DNA of 64,000 bases. Origin: an uncultured Eisenbergiella sp. (GTDB lineage Bacteria > Bacillota > Clostridia > Lachnospirales > Lachnospiraceae). Position numbers and translations under genes: made by a program. How positions within the stretch are numbered: the first letter of the stretch is position 1; each line of letters starts with the position of its first letter. This document shows positions 16,828 to 25,454 of the stretch, in pieces. The stretch spans positions 29,130-93,129 of the forward strand of contig CANQVD010000013.1 in the NCBI GenBank assembly GCA_947627215.1. Direction: 5' to 3'. The notes under the pieces were generated by a model that was not told where the DNA came from, made no database searches, and saw nothing but the letters and a program-made list of their open reading frames with translations.

Positions 16828-18576
16828 ATGAAAAACGGAAATCGATGGGTGAGGAGACTGTTTGCCGTTCTGGGGACGGCGGCCCTGTCCGGGTGTCTCA
16901 TGCTGGGCGCCGCGCCGGGGCGCATGACGGCATATGCGGCGGAGGCCGGCGGGCAGCAGACGGAGCCGGGATATATTGATGACGAGATGCGGGCCGAGGC
17001 CGATGAGGACATGCTCAACTACATGAGGACGCTGACCCGCAGCAACAATCTGGAGCAGTATATTCTGGACGAACTGGACAGCATTCTCTACAGGGGCATT
17101 TACTATATCGCGGAATCCGAGACCATGACCGAGGCGGAAATGTGGGCCTGGGTAGAGCGCGTGAAGGGAGAGATGGACGCGGCCGTCGCCGATAAGGGGA
17201 CGGTGACGACGACCACGGAGTTCCTCACGGTGGCGGACAACTGGGAAACGCCGACGGTGGCCTACAACCAGAGCGTGAACATCGTCCTGCCTCTCATCAA
17301 TCTGGGCGAGGAATGGCTGACCGACATCCTGGTGGAGCCGGAGGTTTCCAACGATGTCAACGAGTGGCCTTTCCAACTGGAAAATACCGGCTATACCCGG
17401 AACTTCAGCGAGATACCGGGCTGTGCCACGAAGCTTTACGACGAGGCGCTGTTCAACCGCCGGGAGGTGACCTATACCTTTACCGCCAGAGAGGACGTGC
17501 TGACGGGCTATTATCCGCTGAAATTCAGGGTCTGGTACAGCAGGGACGGCATCCGCTGCGAGGAACCGGCGGAGGTGACGGTCTATGTGAGCTGTCAGGG
17601 CAAGCCGGGCAGCGGGCGGATCGGCATGAGCGAGGAGACCAACGTTTCCCAGCCCAGGATCATCGTCACCGGCTTTGAGACGGACCCCGCGGACGTCTAC
17701 GCGGGCGATACCTTCCTGCTCACGATCCATGTGCAGAACACGTCGCCGGATACGGCGGTCAGCAATGTGCTCTTCGACCTGCAGGCCGTGGAAGGCGGCA
17801 CGGAGGGGACGAACGGCGTCACCAACAGCTACGCGGCATTCCTTCCCACGTCCGGCTCCAGCTCCATCTATGTGGAGAGGATGGCGGCAGGGAGCACCCA
17901 TGACCTGCAGATCGAAATGCAGGCGAAGGCCGACCTTTCCCAGAAGCCCTATGTGGTGACGGTGAGCATGAAATACGATACGGATCTGAAAGCGGACCTG
18001 ACCGACGAGGCGAAGGTGTCTATCCCCGTCCTGCAGGAGTCGAAGTTCGATTCCAGCACGCCGGAGATCTATCCCGCCAATATCATGGTGGGGGAGCAGG
18101 CCAACGTCATGTTCCAGATCTATAATACGGGCAAGACCACGCTGTACAATGTGCAGGTGAAGTTTGAGGCCGACAGCCTGGAGGGCGGCGATACCTTCAT
18201 CGGCAACCTGCAGCCGGGTGCCACCGGCAATGTGGACGCCATGGTGACCGGCATCGCGGGGACCGCGGACGACGGCACGGTGAAGGCGGTGATCATTTAT
18301 GAGGATGACGCGGGCAAGCAGACCAGGACGGAAAAGGAAATCAACATATTCGTAAACGAGATGATGATGGACGAGGGGATGGTGCAGTTCCCGGAGGATG
18401 ATTATATGGAAGAGGAGCCGAAGAAGGGGCTCTCCCTTCCGGTCATTCTCGGCATCGTGGGGGGCGCCGCGGTCCTTGTGGCCGTTCTCATCGCCGTCAT
18501 TGTGAAGCTGCGCAAGAAGAAAAAGGCGGCGAAGCAGTTGGCGGAGGATCTGCTGGATCTGGATAAAAACGAGTGA
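16828..18576 (+). CDS. Exported, membrane-anchored CARDB/NEW3-like protein (COG1361-type)
   Basis: The 582-residue protein has a signal sequence (about 1-36; both an LSGC lipobox-like motif at 20-23 and a later AYAAEA peptidase site are visible). A helical region follows, then two or three Ig-like domains with DVYAGDTFLLTIHVQNTS and ANIMVGEQANVMFQIYNTGK, typical of CARDB/NEW3 S-layer-associated repeats. A C-terminal helix (about 536-556) and a basic tail anchor it. It starts 1 bp after the ATPase stop behind GGAGGAG. In MacB-like systems this position is held by the periplasmic partner, so it is probably the extracytoplasmic component of this transporter. Confidence 0.82.
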   Translation: MKNGNRWVRRLFAVLGTAALSGCLMLGAAPGRMTAYAAEAGGQQTEPGYIDDEMRAEADEDMLNYMRTLTRSNNLEQYILDELDSILYRGIYYIAESETMTEAEMWAWVERVKGEMDAAVADKGTVTTTTEFLTVADNWETPTVAYNQSVNIVLPLINLGEEWLTDILVEPEVSNDVNEWPFQLENTGYTRNFSEIPGCATKLYDEALFNRREVTYTFTAREDVLTGYYPLKFRVWYSRDGIRCEEPAEVTVYVSCQGKPGSGRIGMSEETNVSQPRIIVTGFETDPADVYAGDTFLLTIHVQNTSPDTAVSNVLFDLQAVEGGTEGTNGVTNSYAAFLPTSGSSSIYVERMAAGSTHDLQIEMQAKADLSQKPYVVTVSMKYDTDLKADLTDEAKVSIPVLQESKFDSSTPEIYPANIMVGEQANVMFQIYNTGKTTLYNVQVKFEADSLEGGDTFIGNLQPGATGNVDAMVTGIAGTADDGTVKAVIIYEDDAGKQTRTEKEINIFVNEMMMDEGMVQFPEDDYMEEEPKKGLSLPVILGIVGGAAVLVAVLIAVIVKLRKKKKAAKQLAEDLLDLDKNE

Positions 18577-18622
18577 GCGCGCCGCGGGGCGCATGGGAAC
18601 GGGCGGTATTGGAGTAGACGGT

Positions 18623-20047
18623 ATGCGGATTCTGGATTTGCTGCGGATGAGCTCCGGCAGTCTTTTCAAAAGAAAATTCAGGACGGTTCTGACGGTGCTG
18701 GGCGTGATGATCGGCACGGCGTCCATCGTGGTCATGGTTTCGCTGGGACTGGGTCTGAACCGCGCTTCCATGGCGGAGATCGAGCGCTACGGCGGGCTGA
18801 CGACGGTCACGGTCCGGGAGGGCAGGGGCGGTTCCTCAGGCTCGTCGGTGATGTACGGCGTCGCGGGTTCCGTTTCCGTCATCGGCGGTTCCGGCTCTTC
18901 CTCTTCCACGGAAGAGGTGAAGCGCCTGGACGATGAGGCGCTGGAGGTGCTTTCCGGCCTGGAGCATGTGGAGAGCGTTTCCCCTTCTCTGCGTCTGTCC
19001 GCGATGGCGAAATACGGGTCCTACGAGTGCTATCTGGATATTGAGGGCACGACGCCGGAAGGATTGGCGAACAAGAACATTCAGATCGGGGATGGGCATC
19101 TGCCGGAGAATCCCTCTGAGCTGGAATTTTTCTACGGCAATATGGTGGCCGCGGATTTTTACAATCCCAAGACCTATGACTATCCCTATTATTCCAACCG
19201 CGAAATGGTCGTGGATTTCATGAAGGACACCGTGTTTATCATCTTCGATACGGACGCGTACTGGAGCAGCCAGAACAGTCAGAATGTGCCCGGTCAGGAC
19301 GGCGGGAGCGCCGTGCAGCCGCCGAAAAAATACATCATTCCCACCGCCGGCGTGGAAAAGCCCAACGGGGAGAATGAATGGAGCAACAACGGCTATACGG
19401 TTTTCTGCAACCTGGAAGCGCTGGAAACCACGCTGAAGCGCGTATTCCGCAATAAGGTCATCCCGGGGCAGCCCACTACCTCCACCGGGAAGCCCTATAA
19501 GGATATCTACTATTCCTGGATCGATGTGAATGTGGACGATATCGAAAATGTGCTGGTGGTACAGGAGCAGATTCAGGCTCTGGGCTACAGCGCCAGCAGC
19601 AACATCGAGTGGATCGAATCCACCAGGCAGCAGTACGCCAACGTGCAGGCCATGCTGGGAGGCATCGGCGCGGTGGCGCTTCTCGTCGCGGCCATCGGCA
19701 TCACCAATACGATGATGATGTCCATCTACGAGCGGACGAAGGAGATCGGCGTCATGAAGGTGCTGGGCTGTGACATGCGCAGCATCCAGGCCCTGTTCCT
19801 GATCGAGGCGGCCTATATCGGACTCATCGGCGGACTGGTGGGGCTGGGGGCCAGCTACGGCATATCCGCCATCATCAACCGCGCGGTGGCGGCCAGCGGC
19901 AATATGATGGAGGGGCTGTCCTATATTCCGCCGTGGCTCGCGATGGCTTCGGTCGTTTTCGCCGTGATCATCGGCATGGTGGCGGGGTTCTTCCCCTCCA
20001 GAAGGGCGATGAAGCTGAGCCCTCTTGCCGCGATCCGGAACGAGTAG
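18623..20047 (+). CDS. ABC transporter permease (MacB/FtsX type)
   Basis: The 474-residue protein begins MRILDLLRMSSGSLFKRKFR, then a first transmembrane helix with LTVLGVMIGTASIVVMVSLG, a large extracellular MacB_PCD domain (about 60-330) and a C-terminal FtsX domain with three helices (IGITNTMMMSIYERTKEIGV, VLGCDMRSIQALFLIE). ATG 18623 has GGAG eight bases upstream; an earlier ATG at 18593 lacks a site. It completes the operon with the ATPase and the exported partner. The substrate is unknown. The adjacent surface protein is a candidate client only by proximity. Confidence 0.92.
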   Translation: MRILDLLRMSSGSLFKRKFRTVLTVLGVMIGTASIVVMVSLGLGLNRASMAEIERYGGLTTVTVREGRGGSSGSSVMYGVAGSVSVIGGSGSSSSTEEVKRLDDEALEVLSGLEHVESVSPSLRLSAMAKYGSYECYLDIEGTTPEGLANKNIQIGDGHLPENPSELEFFYGNMVAADFYNPKTYDYPYYSNREMVVDFMKDTVFIIFDTDAYWSSQNSQNVPGQDGGSAVQPPKKYIIPTAGVEKPNGENEWSNNGYTVFCNLEALETTLKRVFRNKVIPGQPTTSTGKPYKDIYYSWIDVNVDDIENVLVVQEQIQALGYSASSNIEWIESTRQQYANVQAMLGGIGAVALLVAAIGITNTMMMSIYERTKEIGVMKVLGCDMRSIQALFLIEAAYIGLIGGLVGLGASYGISAIINRAVAASGNMMEGLSYIPPWLAMASVVFAVIIGMVAGFFPSRRAMKLSPLAAIRNE

Positions 20048-20072
20048 ACCATGGCTGCAGCGGATTTTTCTG

Positions 20073-20127
20073 TTCCTTTTCACAGCTTCCCGGCTGTATC
20101 GGGGATCTGTGAAAAGGAATTTTTTTT
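20073..20127 (+). terminator. Strong intrinsic terminator of the ABC export operon
   Basis: TTCCTTTTCACAG (20073-20085) pairs perfectly over 13 bp with CTGTGAAAAGGAA (20107-20119), followed by eight T residues. Confidence 0.9.
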
Positions 20128-20292
20128 GGACGGCTTCTGAGAGAACTGTCGATTTACAGAGCGATAATTAACATTATTATATAACAGAAAATACGAATTG
20201 TCAGATAATTCAAATAATAATAGCTTATTTACACAAAAATACGAAATGAGTTTGTATAAAACAGACAAATTATATTTTTTGAAAAAATTGTA

Positions 20293-20321
20293 TTGACAAA
20301 ACGGGAGCCTCTGTATATAAT
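20293..20321 (+). promoter_or_regulatory. Perfect-consensus sigma-A promoter with A/T-rich upstream region
   Basis: TTGACA (20293-20298), a 17-bp spacer and TATAAT (20316-20321) match consensus at all 12 positions. About 130 bp of very A/T-rich DNA with A and T tracts directly upstream resembles a UP element. This layout is typical of abundant stable RNAs. Confidence 0.9.
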
Positions 20322-20327
20322 AAGACC

Positions 20328-20724
20328 ATAAACAAGAGAGATGCAGAACTCGAACAGAAAGGGAGTGGTTCCGCCGAGAACAGAAAGCGAAGACCCTTTC
20401 TTCCCCGAGAGGGCGCAAGACATTGACAACTTCATAGAGATGCTTTAAAGGGAATGAGAGCATTCCGGATACTTTAAAGCGAACATATGCTGAGACTATT
20501 TTATCGAGTACACACCATGAAGTGGCGCAGGAGAGAAGATGTTTTCGGACGGCAGGGAGACACGATGGAACGGATCGCCGCCGGGGGATGTCAGAACCCG
20601 TCACAGTACGCAGGGTACGGTCAAAGGATGGAAAGATAGAAGGAAAAGGAGGTAAAGACCGTTGGACAACATAGCATAAAGCGGGTATCAATCGAAAAAG
20701 AGGATTGATACCCGCTTCTTTTTG
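20328..20724 (+). ncRNA. Uncharacterised structured non-coding RNA candidate, about 400 nt
   Basis: The transcript is bounded by the consensus promoter and a 15-bp terminator. No convincing ORF with a ribosome site fills it. Nested pairings are visible. CTCG plus GAAAGGG (20349-20363) pair with CCCTTTC plus CGAG (20394-20409). AAGACAT (20417-20423) pairs with ATGTTTT (20539-20545). Inside that, ACTTCAT (20429-20435) pairs with ATGAAGT (20517-20523). Inside that, GCTTTAAAG (20442-20450) pairs with CTTTAAAGC (20472-20480), capped by the GGAATG/CATTCC hairpin. It lacks the hallmarks of tmRNA, RNase P, SRP RNA and T-boxes. It may be a free RNA or a leader of the glycosidase that starts 63 bp later. 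Confidence 0.6.
20679..20723 (+). terminator. Strong terminator ending the non-coding transcript
   Basis: AAGCGGGTATCAATC (20679-20693) pairs perfectly over 15 bp with GATTGATACCCGCTT (20703-20717), followed by CTTTTT. Confidence 0.92.
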
Positions 20725-20786
20725 TGTTACTCTATATTTGTTGATTTGCAGACCGCACAAAAAGAATAACGGGGAAAACACGGATC

Positions 20787-22136
20787 ATGTCGGACAGAGA
20801 AAACCGGAGAGAAGTCAGGAGAAAGAGAAGAATACGCAATCAGGCCGTTTCCTATGCGGTGACGGCGGTGTTTCTGGCCGCCGTGTTCGCGGGCTGTTTT
20901 ATGGGGATCCGCGCGGCGGCGGGGATGATCGCGGAGCACAGGCAGGAGCGGGAGGCCACCCGGCAGGCGCTGATCGAGTCGTCGATGGCGGCGGAGTCCG
21001 CGGAGGTGGAATCCGCGGTGGCACAGCTTCTGGACGAGATGGAATCCCAGACCCAGACGGAGACGGAATCGGAATATACCCAGGAGGACGCGTTGGAGGA
21101 GATGGTGGCGGACAGCATCAATTCCATGACGCTGGAGCAGAAGGTCGCGGGACTTTTTTTCGTGACGCCGGAGCAGATCACGGGCGTTTCCCAGGCGGTG
21201 CAGGCCGGAGAAGGCACGCGGGAGGCGCTGGCCAAATATCCGGTGGGCGGGCTGATCTATTTTGCGCAGAATATCCAGTCGGAGGAGCAGCTTACGGAGA
21301 TGCTCTCCAATACGGTGTCCTACAGCGCCTTCCCGCTTTTCCTGGGCGTGGATGAGGAGGGCGGCAGCGTGGCCAGGGTGGCAAAGGCGCTGAAGCTGGA
21401 CAATGTGGGCGATATGGCGGATATCGGGGCCACGGGCGATCCGCAGGCGGCCTATGACGCGGCGCAGACGATCGGGACATATCTGTCCTCCTACGGCTTC
21501 AACGTGGATTTCGCGCCGGTGGCGGACGTGCTGACGAATCCGGACAATACCGTGATCGGGAAAAGAGCGTTTTCTTCCGACGCGCAGACGGCGGCGGACA
21601 TGGTTTCCAGCGCGGTACAGGGCCTGCAGGACACGGGCGTGAGCGCCTGCATGAAGCATTTTCCGGGACACGGCGATACGTCGGCGGATTCTCACGAGGG
21701 CCTGGCGGAGACAGAACGGACGAAGGAGCAGATGCAGGAGACGGAATTCCTTCCCTTCCAGGCGGGGATCGGGGCTGGTTGCGATATGATCATGGTCGGA
21801 CACATCACGGCGCCGGAGCTGACCGGCGGGAACAGCATTCCGGCCAGCCTTTCCGAGGATATCATCACCGGGATCCTGCGCGGCGAACTGGGCTATGACG
21901 GGATCGTCATTACGGACGCCATGAGCATGGCGGCGGTGACGGAGTACTATGAGTCGGACGTGGCGGCGATCACGGCCCTGAAGGCGGGCGCGGACATGGT
22001 GCTGATGCCGGAGGACTTTGAACAGGCCTACGAGGGCGTTCTCCGGGCGGTGCAGGACGGCACCATCAGCGAGGAGCGCGTCAACGATTCCCTGGCGCGG
22101 ATCTATCGGGTGAAGCTGCGCGGGAGCGTGGAGTGA
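20787..22136 (+). CDS. Membrane-anchored glycoside hydrolase family 3 (NagZ-like beta-N-acetylhexosaminidase)
   Basis: The 449-residue protein has a basic N-terminus, one hydrophobic segment (about 22-44) and a Gln/Glu/Thr-rich linker to about residue 105, then a GH3 catalytic domain. Motifs include LFLGVDEEGGSVAR, the NagZ loop KHFPGHGDTSADSHEG that carries the acid/base His-Asp pair, and ITDAMSMAA with the catalytic Asp nucleophile. It probably releases GlcNAc from peptidoglycan fragments or glycans outside the cell. No promoter separate from that of the upstream RNA was recognised, and the ribosome site is weak, so terminator readthrough may feed it. Confidence 0.92.
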   Translation: MSDRENRREVRRKRRIRNQAVSYAVTAVFLAAVFAGCFMGIRAAAGMIAEHRQEREATRQALIESSMAAESAEVESAVAQLLDEMESQTQTETESEYTQEDALEEMVADSINSMTLEQKVAGLFFVTPEQITGVSQAVQAGEGTREALAKYPVGGLIYFAQNIQSEEQLTEMLSNTVSYSAFPLFLGVDEEGGSVARVAKALKLDNVGDMADIGATGDPQAAYDAAQTIGTYLSSYGFNVDFAPVADVLTNPDNTVIGKRAFSSDAQTAADMVSSAVQGLQDTGVSACMKHFPGHGDTSADSHEGLAETERTKEQMQETEFLPFQAGIGAGCDMIMVGHITAPELTGGNSIPASLSEDIITGILRGELGYDGIVITDAMSMAAVTEYYESDVAAITALKAGADMVLMPEDFEQAYEGVLRAVQDGTISEERVNDSLARIYRVKLRGSVE

Positions 22137-22187
22137 GACGTCCCGTGAAAGAGAACCGGCAGGCGGCGGTTCTCCCTGTGCCGGAAT

Positions 22188-22233
22188 TTCATATGCCGGA
22201 AATTTCAAAATTCATATGCCGGAAATTTCAAAA
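22188..22233 (+). repeat. Two perfect 23-bp tandem repeats upstream of the tRNA-Leu genes
   Basis: The unit starting TTCATATGCCGG at 22188 is repeated exactly at 22211. It ends 8 bp before the -35 box of the tRNA promoter. An 8-bp hairpin without T-run (22151-22174) precedes it after the glycosidase gene. Confidence 0.85.
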
Positions 22234-22240
22234 TTTAAGG

Positions 22241-22269
22241 TTGACATTCATTTCATTAGATGATAATAT
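22241..22269 (+). promoter_or_regulatory. Promoter for the two tRNA-Leu genes
   Basis: TTGACA (22241-22246), 17 bp, TAATAT (22264-22269). The tRNA starts about 29 bp downstream. Confidence 0.6.
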
Positions 22270-22297
22270 AACTTTTGCAGCGGTGGACCGCTGCTGC

Positions 22298-22381
22298 GCG
22301 GAAGTGTCGGAACTGGCAGACGAGCAAGACTAAGGATCTTGTGATGGTTACATCGTGTGGGTTCAAGTCCCATCTTCCGCA
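22298..22381 (+). tRNA. tRNA-Leu (anticodon AAG)
   Basis: Acceptor GCGGAAG (22298-22304) pairs with CTTCCGC (22374-22380), with discriminator A at 22381. The anticodon stem CAAGA/TCTTG encloses CTAAGGA, giving AAG. A long variable arm and GTTCAAGTC T-loop are present. The 3' CCA is not encoded. Confidence 0.95.
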
Positions 22382-22406
22382 GTCAGTTGCATATTTTATG
22401 GATGAT

Positions 22407-22490
22407 GCAGGAATGGCGGAATTGGCAGACGCGTACGGTTCAGGTCCGTATGGTAGCAATACCATGAGAGTTCAAGTCTCTTTTCCTGCA
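22407..22490 (+). tRNA. tRNA-Leu (anticodon CAG)
   Basis: Acceptor GCAGGAA (22407-22413) pairs with TTCCTGC (22483-22489), with discriminator A. The anticodon stem TACGG/CCGTA encloses TTCAGGT, giving CAG. A class II variable arm is present. The 3' CCA is not encoded. Confidence 0.95.
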
Positions 22491-22496
22491 CGGGGA

Positions 22497-22531
22497 AAGG
22501 CACTTCGATGAGAAATTCGGAGTGCCCTTTT
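22497..22531 (+). terminator. Terminator of the tRNA-Leu transcript
   Basis: GGCACTTCG pairs with the region ending GGAGTGCC (to 22526), followed by CTTTT. Confidence 0.7.
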
Positions 22532-22590
22532 CAGCGTTAGCATATCTTTTCCGGAAGCGGATACCGCGCATGCGGGGGCAGGAGGCGTAT

Positions 22591-23223
22591 ATGGGAGAAA
22601 TAACCGAAAGAGAACAGTTGATCTTTGACATCGCATCGGCGGAATGGGAGTTGTTCCAGCAGGTGGAAAATACCGGGGGACGCGCGTCCTGTCAGGATGA
22701 CCCGGACACCTTCTTCAAAATGCGGATGAGCCAGTGGATGGTCTATTCGGATGAGGTGCTGCAGAGCTACTGGGAGGATCTGTCGCGGGCGGCGGCGGAG
22801 GGCCGCAACCCGGTCTTTGAGAAATACGGCTATATGATGGAGACCACTTATCCGGAGGAGTATGCGCAGATCCGGGAGCATCTTCCCGCGGCCTCTCCGG
22901 AAAAGCTGGAGCTGATCGAAAAGCTGGCAAAGGTCCATCTGGAATGGGATGCCTGGATGCTGGAGCACTATCCGAATATCCGGCAAAACGGGCGGACGAT
23001 GACGGCGCAGGAGGACAGCGTGCCGGAGGGGACCTCCTCGGAGAGTTACCTGCGGGGGGAGCTGATGACCTGTTCGGAGAAGACGCTGCGCCTGATGTGG
23101 GAGCAGACGGAGACCGTGTACAACAGCGGCGGGAACCTGCTTCGGCAGATCATCGGGAATGAAACCGCCTTTTACGGCTACCGGAGCCTGGAGGAGGCGG
23201 AAGCGGCCCACGCGAACACGTAA
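22591..23223 (+). CDS. DUF4125 family protein
   Basis: With ATG 22591 (GGAGG five bases upstream) the product has 210 residues. It matches the DUF4125 pattern: an N-terminal EWELFQQV, then NTGGRASCQDDPDTFFKMRM, SQW, and the C-terminal SESYLRGELMTCSEKTL. There are no membrane segments or signal peptide, so it is a soluble, largely helical cytoplasmic protein. No biochemical function is established for the family. In some Clostridia it is linked to radical-SAM or regulatory genes, but here it stands alone, ending 9 bp before a convergent gene. Confidence 0.85.
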   Translation: MGEITEREQLIFDIASAEWELFQQVENTGGRASCQDDPDTFFKMRMSQWMVYSDEVLQSYWEDLSRAAAEGRNPVFEKYGYMMETTYPEEYAQIREHLPAASPEKLELIEKLAKVHLEWDAWMLEHYPNIRQNGRTMTAQEDSVPEGTSSESYLRGELMTCSEKTLRLMWEQTETVYNSGGNLLRQIIGNETAFYGYRSLEEAEAAHANT

Positions 23224-23232
23224 AAGAAAACC

Positions 23233-23937
23233 CTAAAAATGCAGCCGTTTGCGCACCTCGTCGCGCAGCGGCGTCAGGGTCAGGATCGTGACCAGCGCGA
23301 CGGCGATGACCGTGCAGATGGCCAGGACGATGGCCGACCAGGTGAGGCGCAGGGGGAGATACAGAAAGCGCCGGATGAGCAGCTCGATGCCGATGCAGAG
23401 GGCGGCTAGCTCCAGCGAGGCGTAGAGCGCCACCATCAGAAAGGCCGAGGAAATCCCGCGCACCAGAAGGGCGAAGGAGATCGCCAGCGCCGTGAGAAGG
23501 GCGGTGAGCGGCAGCGCCAGCCGGAAGAACCATTCCTGTCCGGCTGTGTTGAAGCTGATCAGATACTGATAGAGCGCGGCCGCCAGCCCGTCGCAGAGCA
23601 GACAGCCGTAGATGGGGATGCGGGTGTTCAGCACCGCCGGAAACGCCAGCACCCAGATGAGGAGACAGGCCCCGATGACGTAGAGGGACCAGGCGCTCCG
23701 GGAAAAGACCAGAAGATTCAGCAGGCCGCAGACGGCGGCGGAGGAGATCAGCACGACGAGGAGCAGGATGGCCAGATCCCGGCGTTTGACCACTTCCACC
23801 TGCCCCTTTTCCGCGGGAAAGGGAGAGGGCGGTGTCAGGGCGTGAAATTCGTTCGGATTTAAAACGGGGGTATCGCACAGCGGACAGCGCTTCAGGGAAG
23901 CGTCCAGCTTCACCCCGCAGTTCACACAGTAGGACAT
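23233..23937 (-). CDS. DUF6320-type zinc-ribbon membrane protein
   Basis: The 234-residue protein begins with a double-CxxC zinc ribbon (MSYCVNCGVKL, then CPLCDTPV at 18-25), a short linker and about six transmembrane helices. It lies 40 bp downstream of the acyltransferase gene in the same operon, with AGGAGG before its ATG. This protein, an 'alcohol acetyltransferase' and an alpha/beta hydrolase recur together in gut Firmicutes, suggesting one pathway. The role of the membrane protein is unknown. Confidence 0.8.
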   Translation of the reverse strand: MSYCVNCGVKLDASLKRCPLCDTPVLNPNEFHALTPPSPFPAEKGQVEVVKRRDLAILLLVVLISSAAVCGLLNLLVFSRSAWSLYVIGACLLIWVLAFPAVLNTRIPIYGCLLCDGLAAALYQYLISFNTAGQEWFFRLALPLTALLTALAISFALLVRGISSAFLMVALYASLELAALCIGIELLIRRFLYLPLRLTWSAIVLAICTVIAVALVTILTLTPLRDEVRKRLHF

Positions 23938-23977
23938 AAGAGCCTCCTTTTTGGCCGTTCAGGCCTGGCGGCCGTTC

Positions 23978-25267
23978 TCAGGAACGGTTGCTTTCAATGG
24001 TGACATGGATGCCGTCCTCTGTCAGGCGGCGGAAAAAGCGCCGCTCCACATCGGCTTCCCGAATGCAGCTCGCGAAGTTTACCGTCAGGATATCTTCATA
24101 GCTTATGATCGCGCAGTTGGTCCGTCTGGAATAGGGGATCCCCATGTAGATGTCGAAGCGCTCCAGCCATGGCTTCATCTCCTCCGGCACCCGGAGGGCG
24201 CCCATGTTGGTGAGTCCGGCGGAGGAGTTGCGGTCCTGTACCCGGGAATAGAAGAGCCGCACAAAAAAGTCCTTGATGAAAAGCGGGACCACCCGGATCA
24301 GAGGGTTGCGTTTGGTGGAGGCGTTGGTGGTGATATCGCCCCGCAGAAATTTTTCGTTGATGTAATAGCGCATGTAGTTGTGCACATGGGAGACCACTTC
24401 CTCGAAGCGGTAGGTTCCCAGCCGGGGATCGACGGAAGGGTAGACCATGGTGATGAAGTTGCGCAGCGTTTTCGAGGGAAAAAAACGGCGCAGGTTCACG
24501 GGCATGGCGATGCGCACGGGGCGCAGGCGCAGGTGCGGCTCCTCCTCCTGCTTCTGCATGAGGGAAAAAAGCAGCACCGCGTTCAGATATTCGGTGATGG
24601 AAGCGCGGTATTTTTTCGCGGCGGCGGACACCTCTCTGACGGAGAGAATGCCGTCGATGACGTTGAAGGTGTGAAACGGCTCCCGGCTTCCCCGGACCCG
24701 ATAGGTTTTCTGCGCGGGACGCCGGGGACAGAACCGGGCGTCGGCATAGCGCATGTAGGCGTCCTCCAGCTCCTCCGGATCCGGCGCTTCGTCGATGTCC
24801 TTGACGAAATACCGGTTGGAGACCGGATGCCCCAGCAGGCGCAGGTAGACGGCCGTGACGGTCTGGAGCAGATACATGGCTCCGGTGCCGTCGCCCAGGC
24901 TGTGGTGCGCTTCCAGGGAGATCCGCCTGCCATAATAATAAAACCGGATCAGATAGCGGTCCCTGCTGCGAAAGGACATGGGCATGCAGAAATTGCGCAC
25001 ATCCGGGCGCACGAAGGGGCCGGGCCGGTCATTGGGCTCCAGGTAGCGCCAGAACAGGCCCCGGCGCATGGATACTTTATAGGTAGGAAAGCGTTTCAGG
25101 GACAGGTCCACGGCGCGCTGCAAAACCTCCGGCCGCACCTCCTGCGTCAGCAGGACGGAAAGCCGGTAGACGGAGGAAAAATCCCTGCGCTGCAGCGTCG
25201 GATAGACGATGGCGGAGAGGTCCAGCCGGTACCAGGTTCGGAAGGGTGTCTTTTTTGTCGTTGGCAT
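23978..25267 (-). CDS. Condensation/acyltransferase-fold protein ('alcohol acetyltransferase' family)
   Basis: The 429-residue protein has the HHxxxDG active-site motif of chloramphenicol acetyltransferase/condensation folds (HHSLGDG, residues 121-127). The second half includes AMPVNLRRFFPSKTLRNF, the counterpart of the channel-lining motif. Such enzymes use the second His to transfer an acyl group from a thioester to an alcohol or amine. The substrate is not known. It is divergently transcribed from the alpha/beta hydrolase at 25455, and the DUF6320 membrane gene follows it. No carrier-protein or NRPS domain is nearby. Confidence 0.82.
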   Translation of the reverse strand: MPTTKKTPFRTWYRLDLSAIVYPTLQRRDFSSVYRLSVLLTQEVRPEVLQRAVDLSLKRFPTYKVSMRRGLFWRYLEPNDRPGPFVRPDVRNFCMPMSFRSRDRYLIRFYYYGRRISLEAHHSLGDGTGAMYLLQTVTAVYLRLLGHPVSNRYFVKDIDEAPDPEELEDAYMRYADARFCPRRPAQKTYRVRGSREPFHTFNVIDGILSVREVSAAAKKYRASITEYLNAVLLFSLMQKQEEEPHLRLRPVRIAMPVNLRRFFPSKTLRNFITMVYPSVDPRLGTYRFEEVVSHVHNYMRYYINEKFLRGDITTNASTKRNPLIRVVPLFIKDFFVRLFYSRVQDRNSSAGLTNMGALRVPEEMKPWLERFDIYMGIPYSRRTNCAIISYEDILTVNFASCIREADVERRFFRRLTEDGIHVTIESNRS

Positions 25268-25333
25268 TCTGCGGTCATCCTCAGGTCAGTGTCAAAAGCC
25301 GTGCGCGGGCACGGCGTAGCTGCCGTTTTTCTC

Positions 25334-25362
25334 AGTATACACATTTTTTTCCGGAAAAACAA
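25334..25362 (-). promoter_or_regulatory. Promoter for the acyltransferase-DUF6320 operon
   Basis: On the minus strand TTGTTT (25357-25362), 17 bp, TATACT (25334-25339). Confidence 0.65.
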
Positions 25363-25383
25363 CAGGGAATCGCCGTGCCGTTC

Positions 25384-25412
25384 TTTACGCCCTGCGGATT
25401 TTGTGATAGTAT
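25384..25412 (+). promoter_or_regulatory. Promoter for the alpha/beta hydrolase gene
   Basis: TTTACG (25384-25389), 17 bp, TAGTAT (25407-25412) with TGA as an extended -10. The two divergent promoters lie 21 bp apart. Confidence 0.55.
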
Positions 25413-25454
25413 TATCATGAGTTTGTATGGAGTTAAGGACGGCGGGAGGCTTTC

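Noticed and set aside
20328..20724. T-box, tmRNA, SRP RNA or 6S RNA at this locus.
   Set aside because: No T-box antiterminator motif, tRNA-like end or tag ORF, no GGAAGCAG-type SRP core, and the length and single-branch nesting do not fit 6S.
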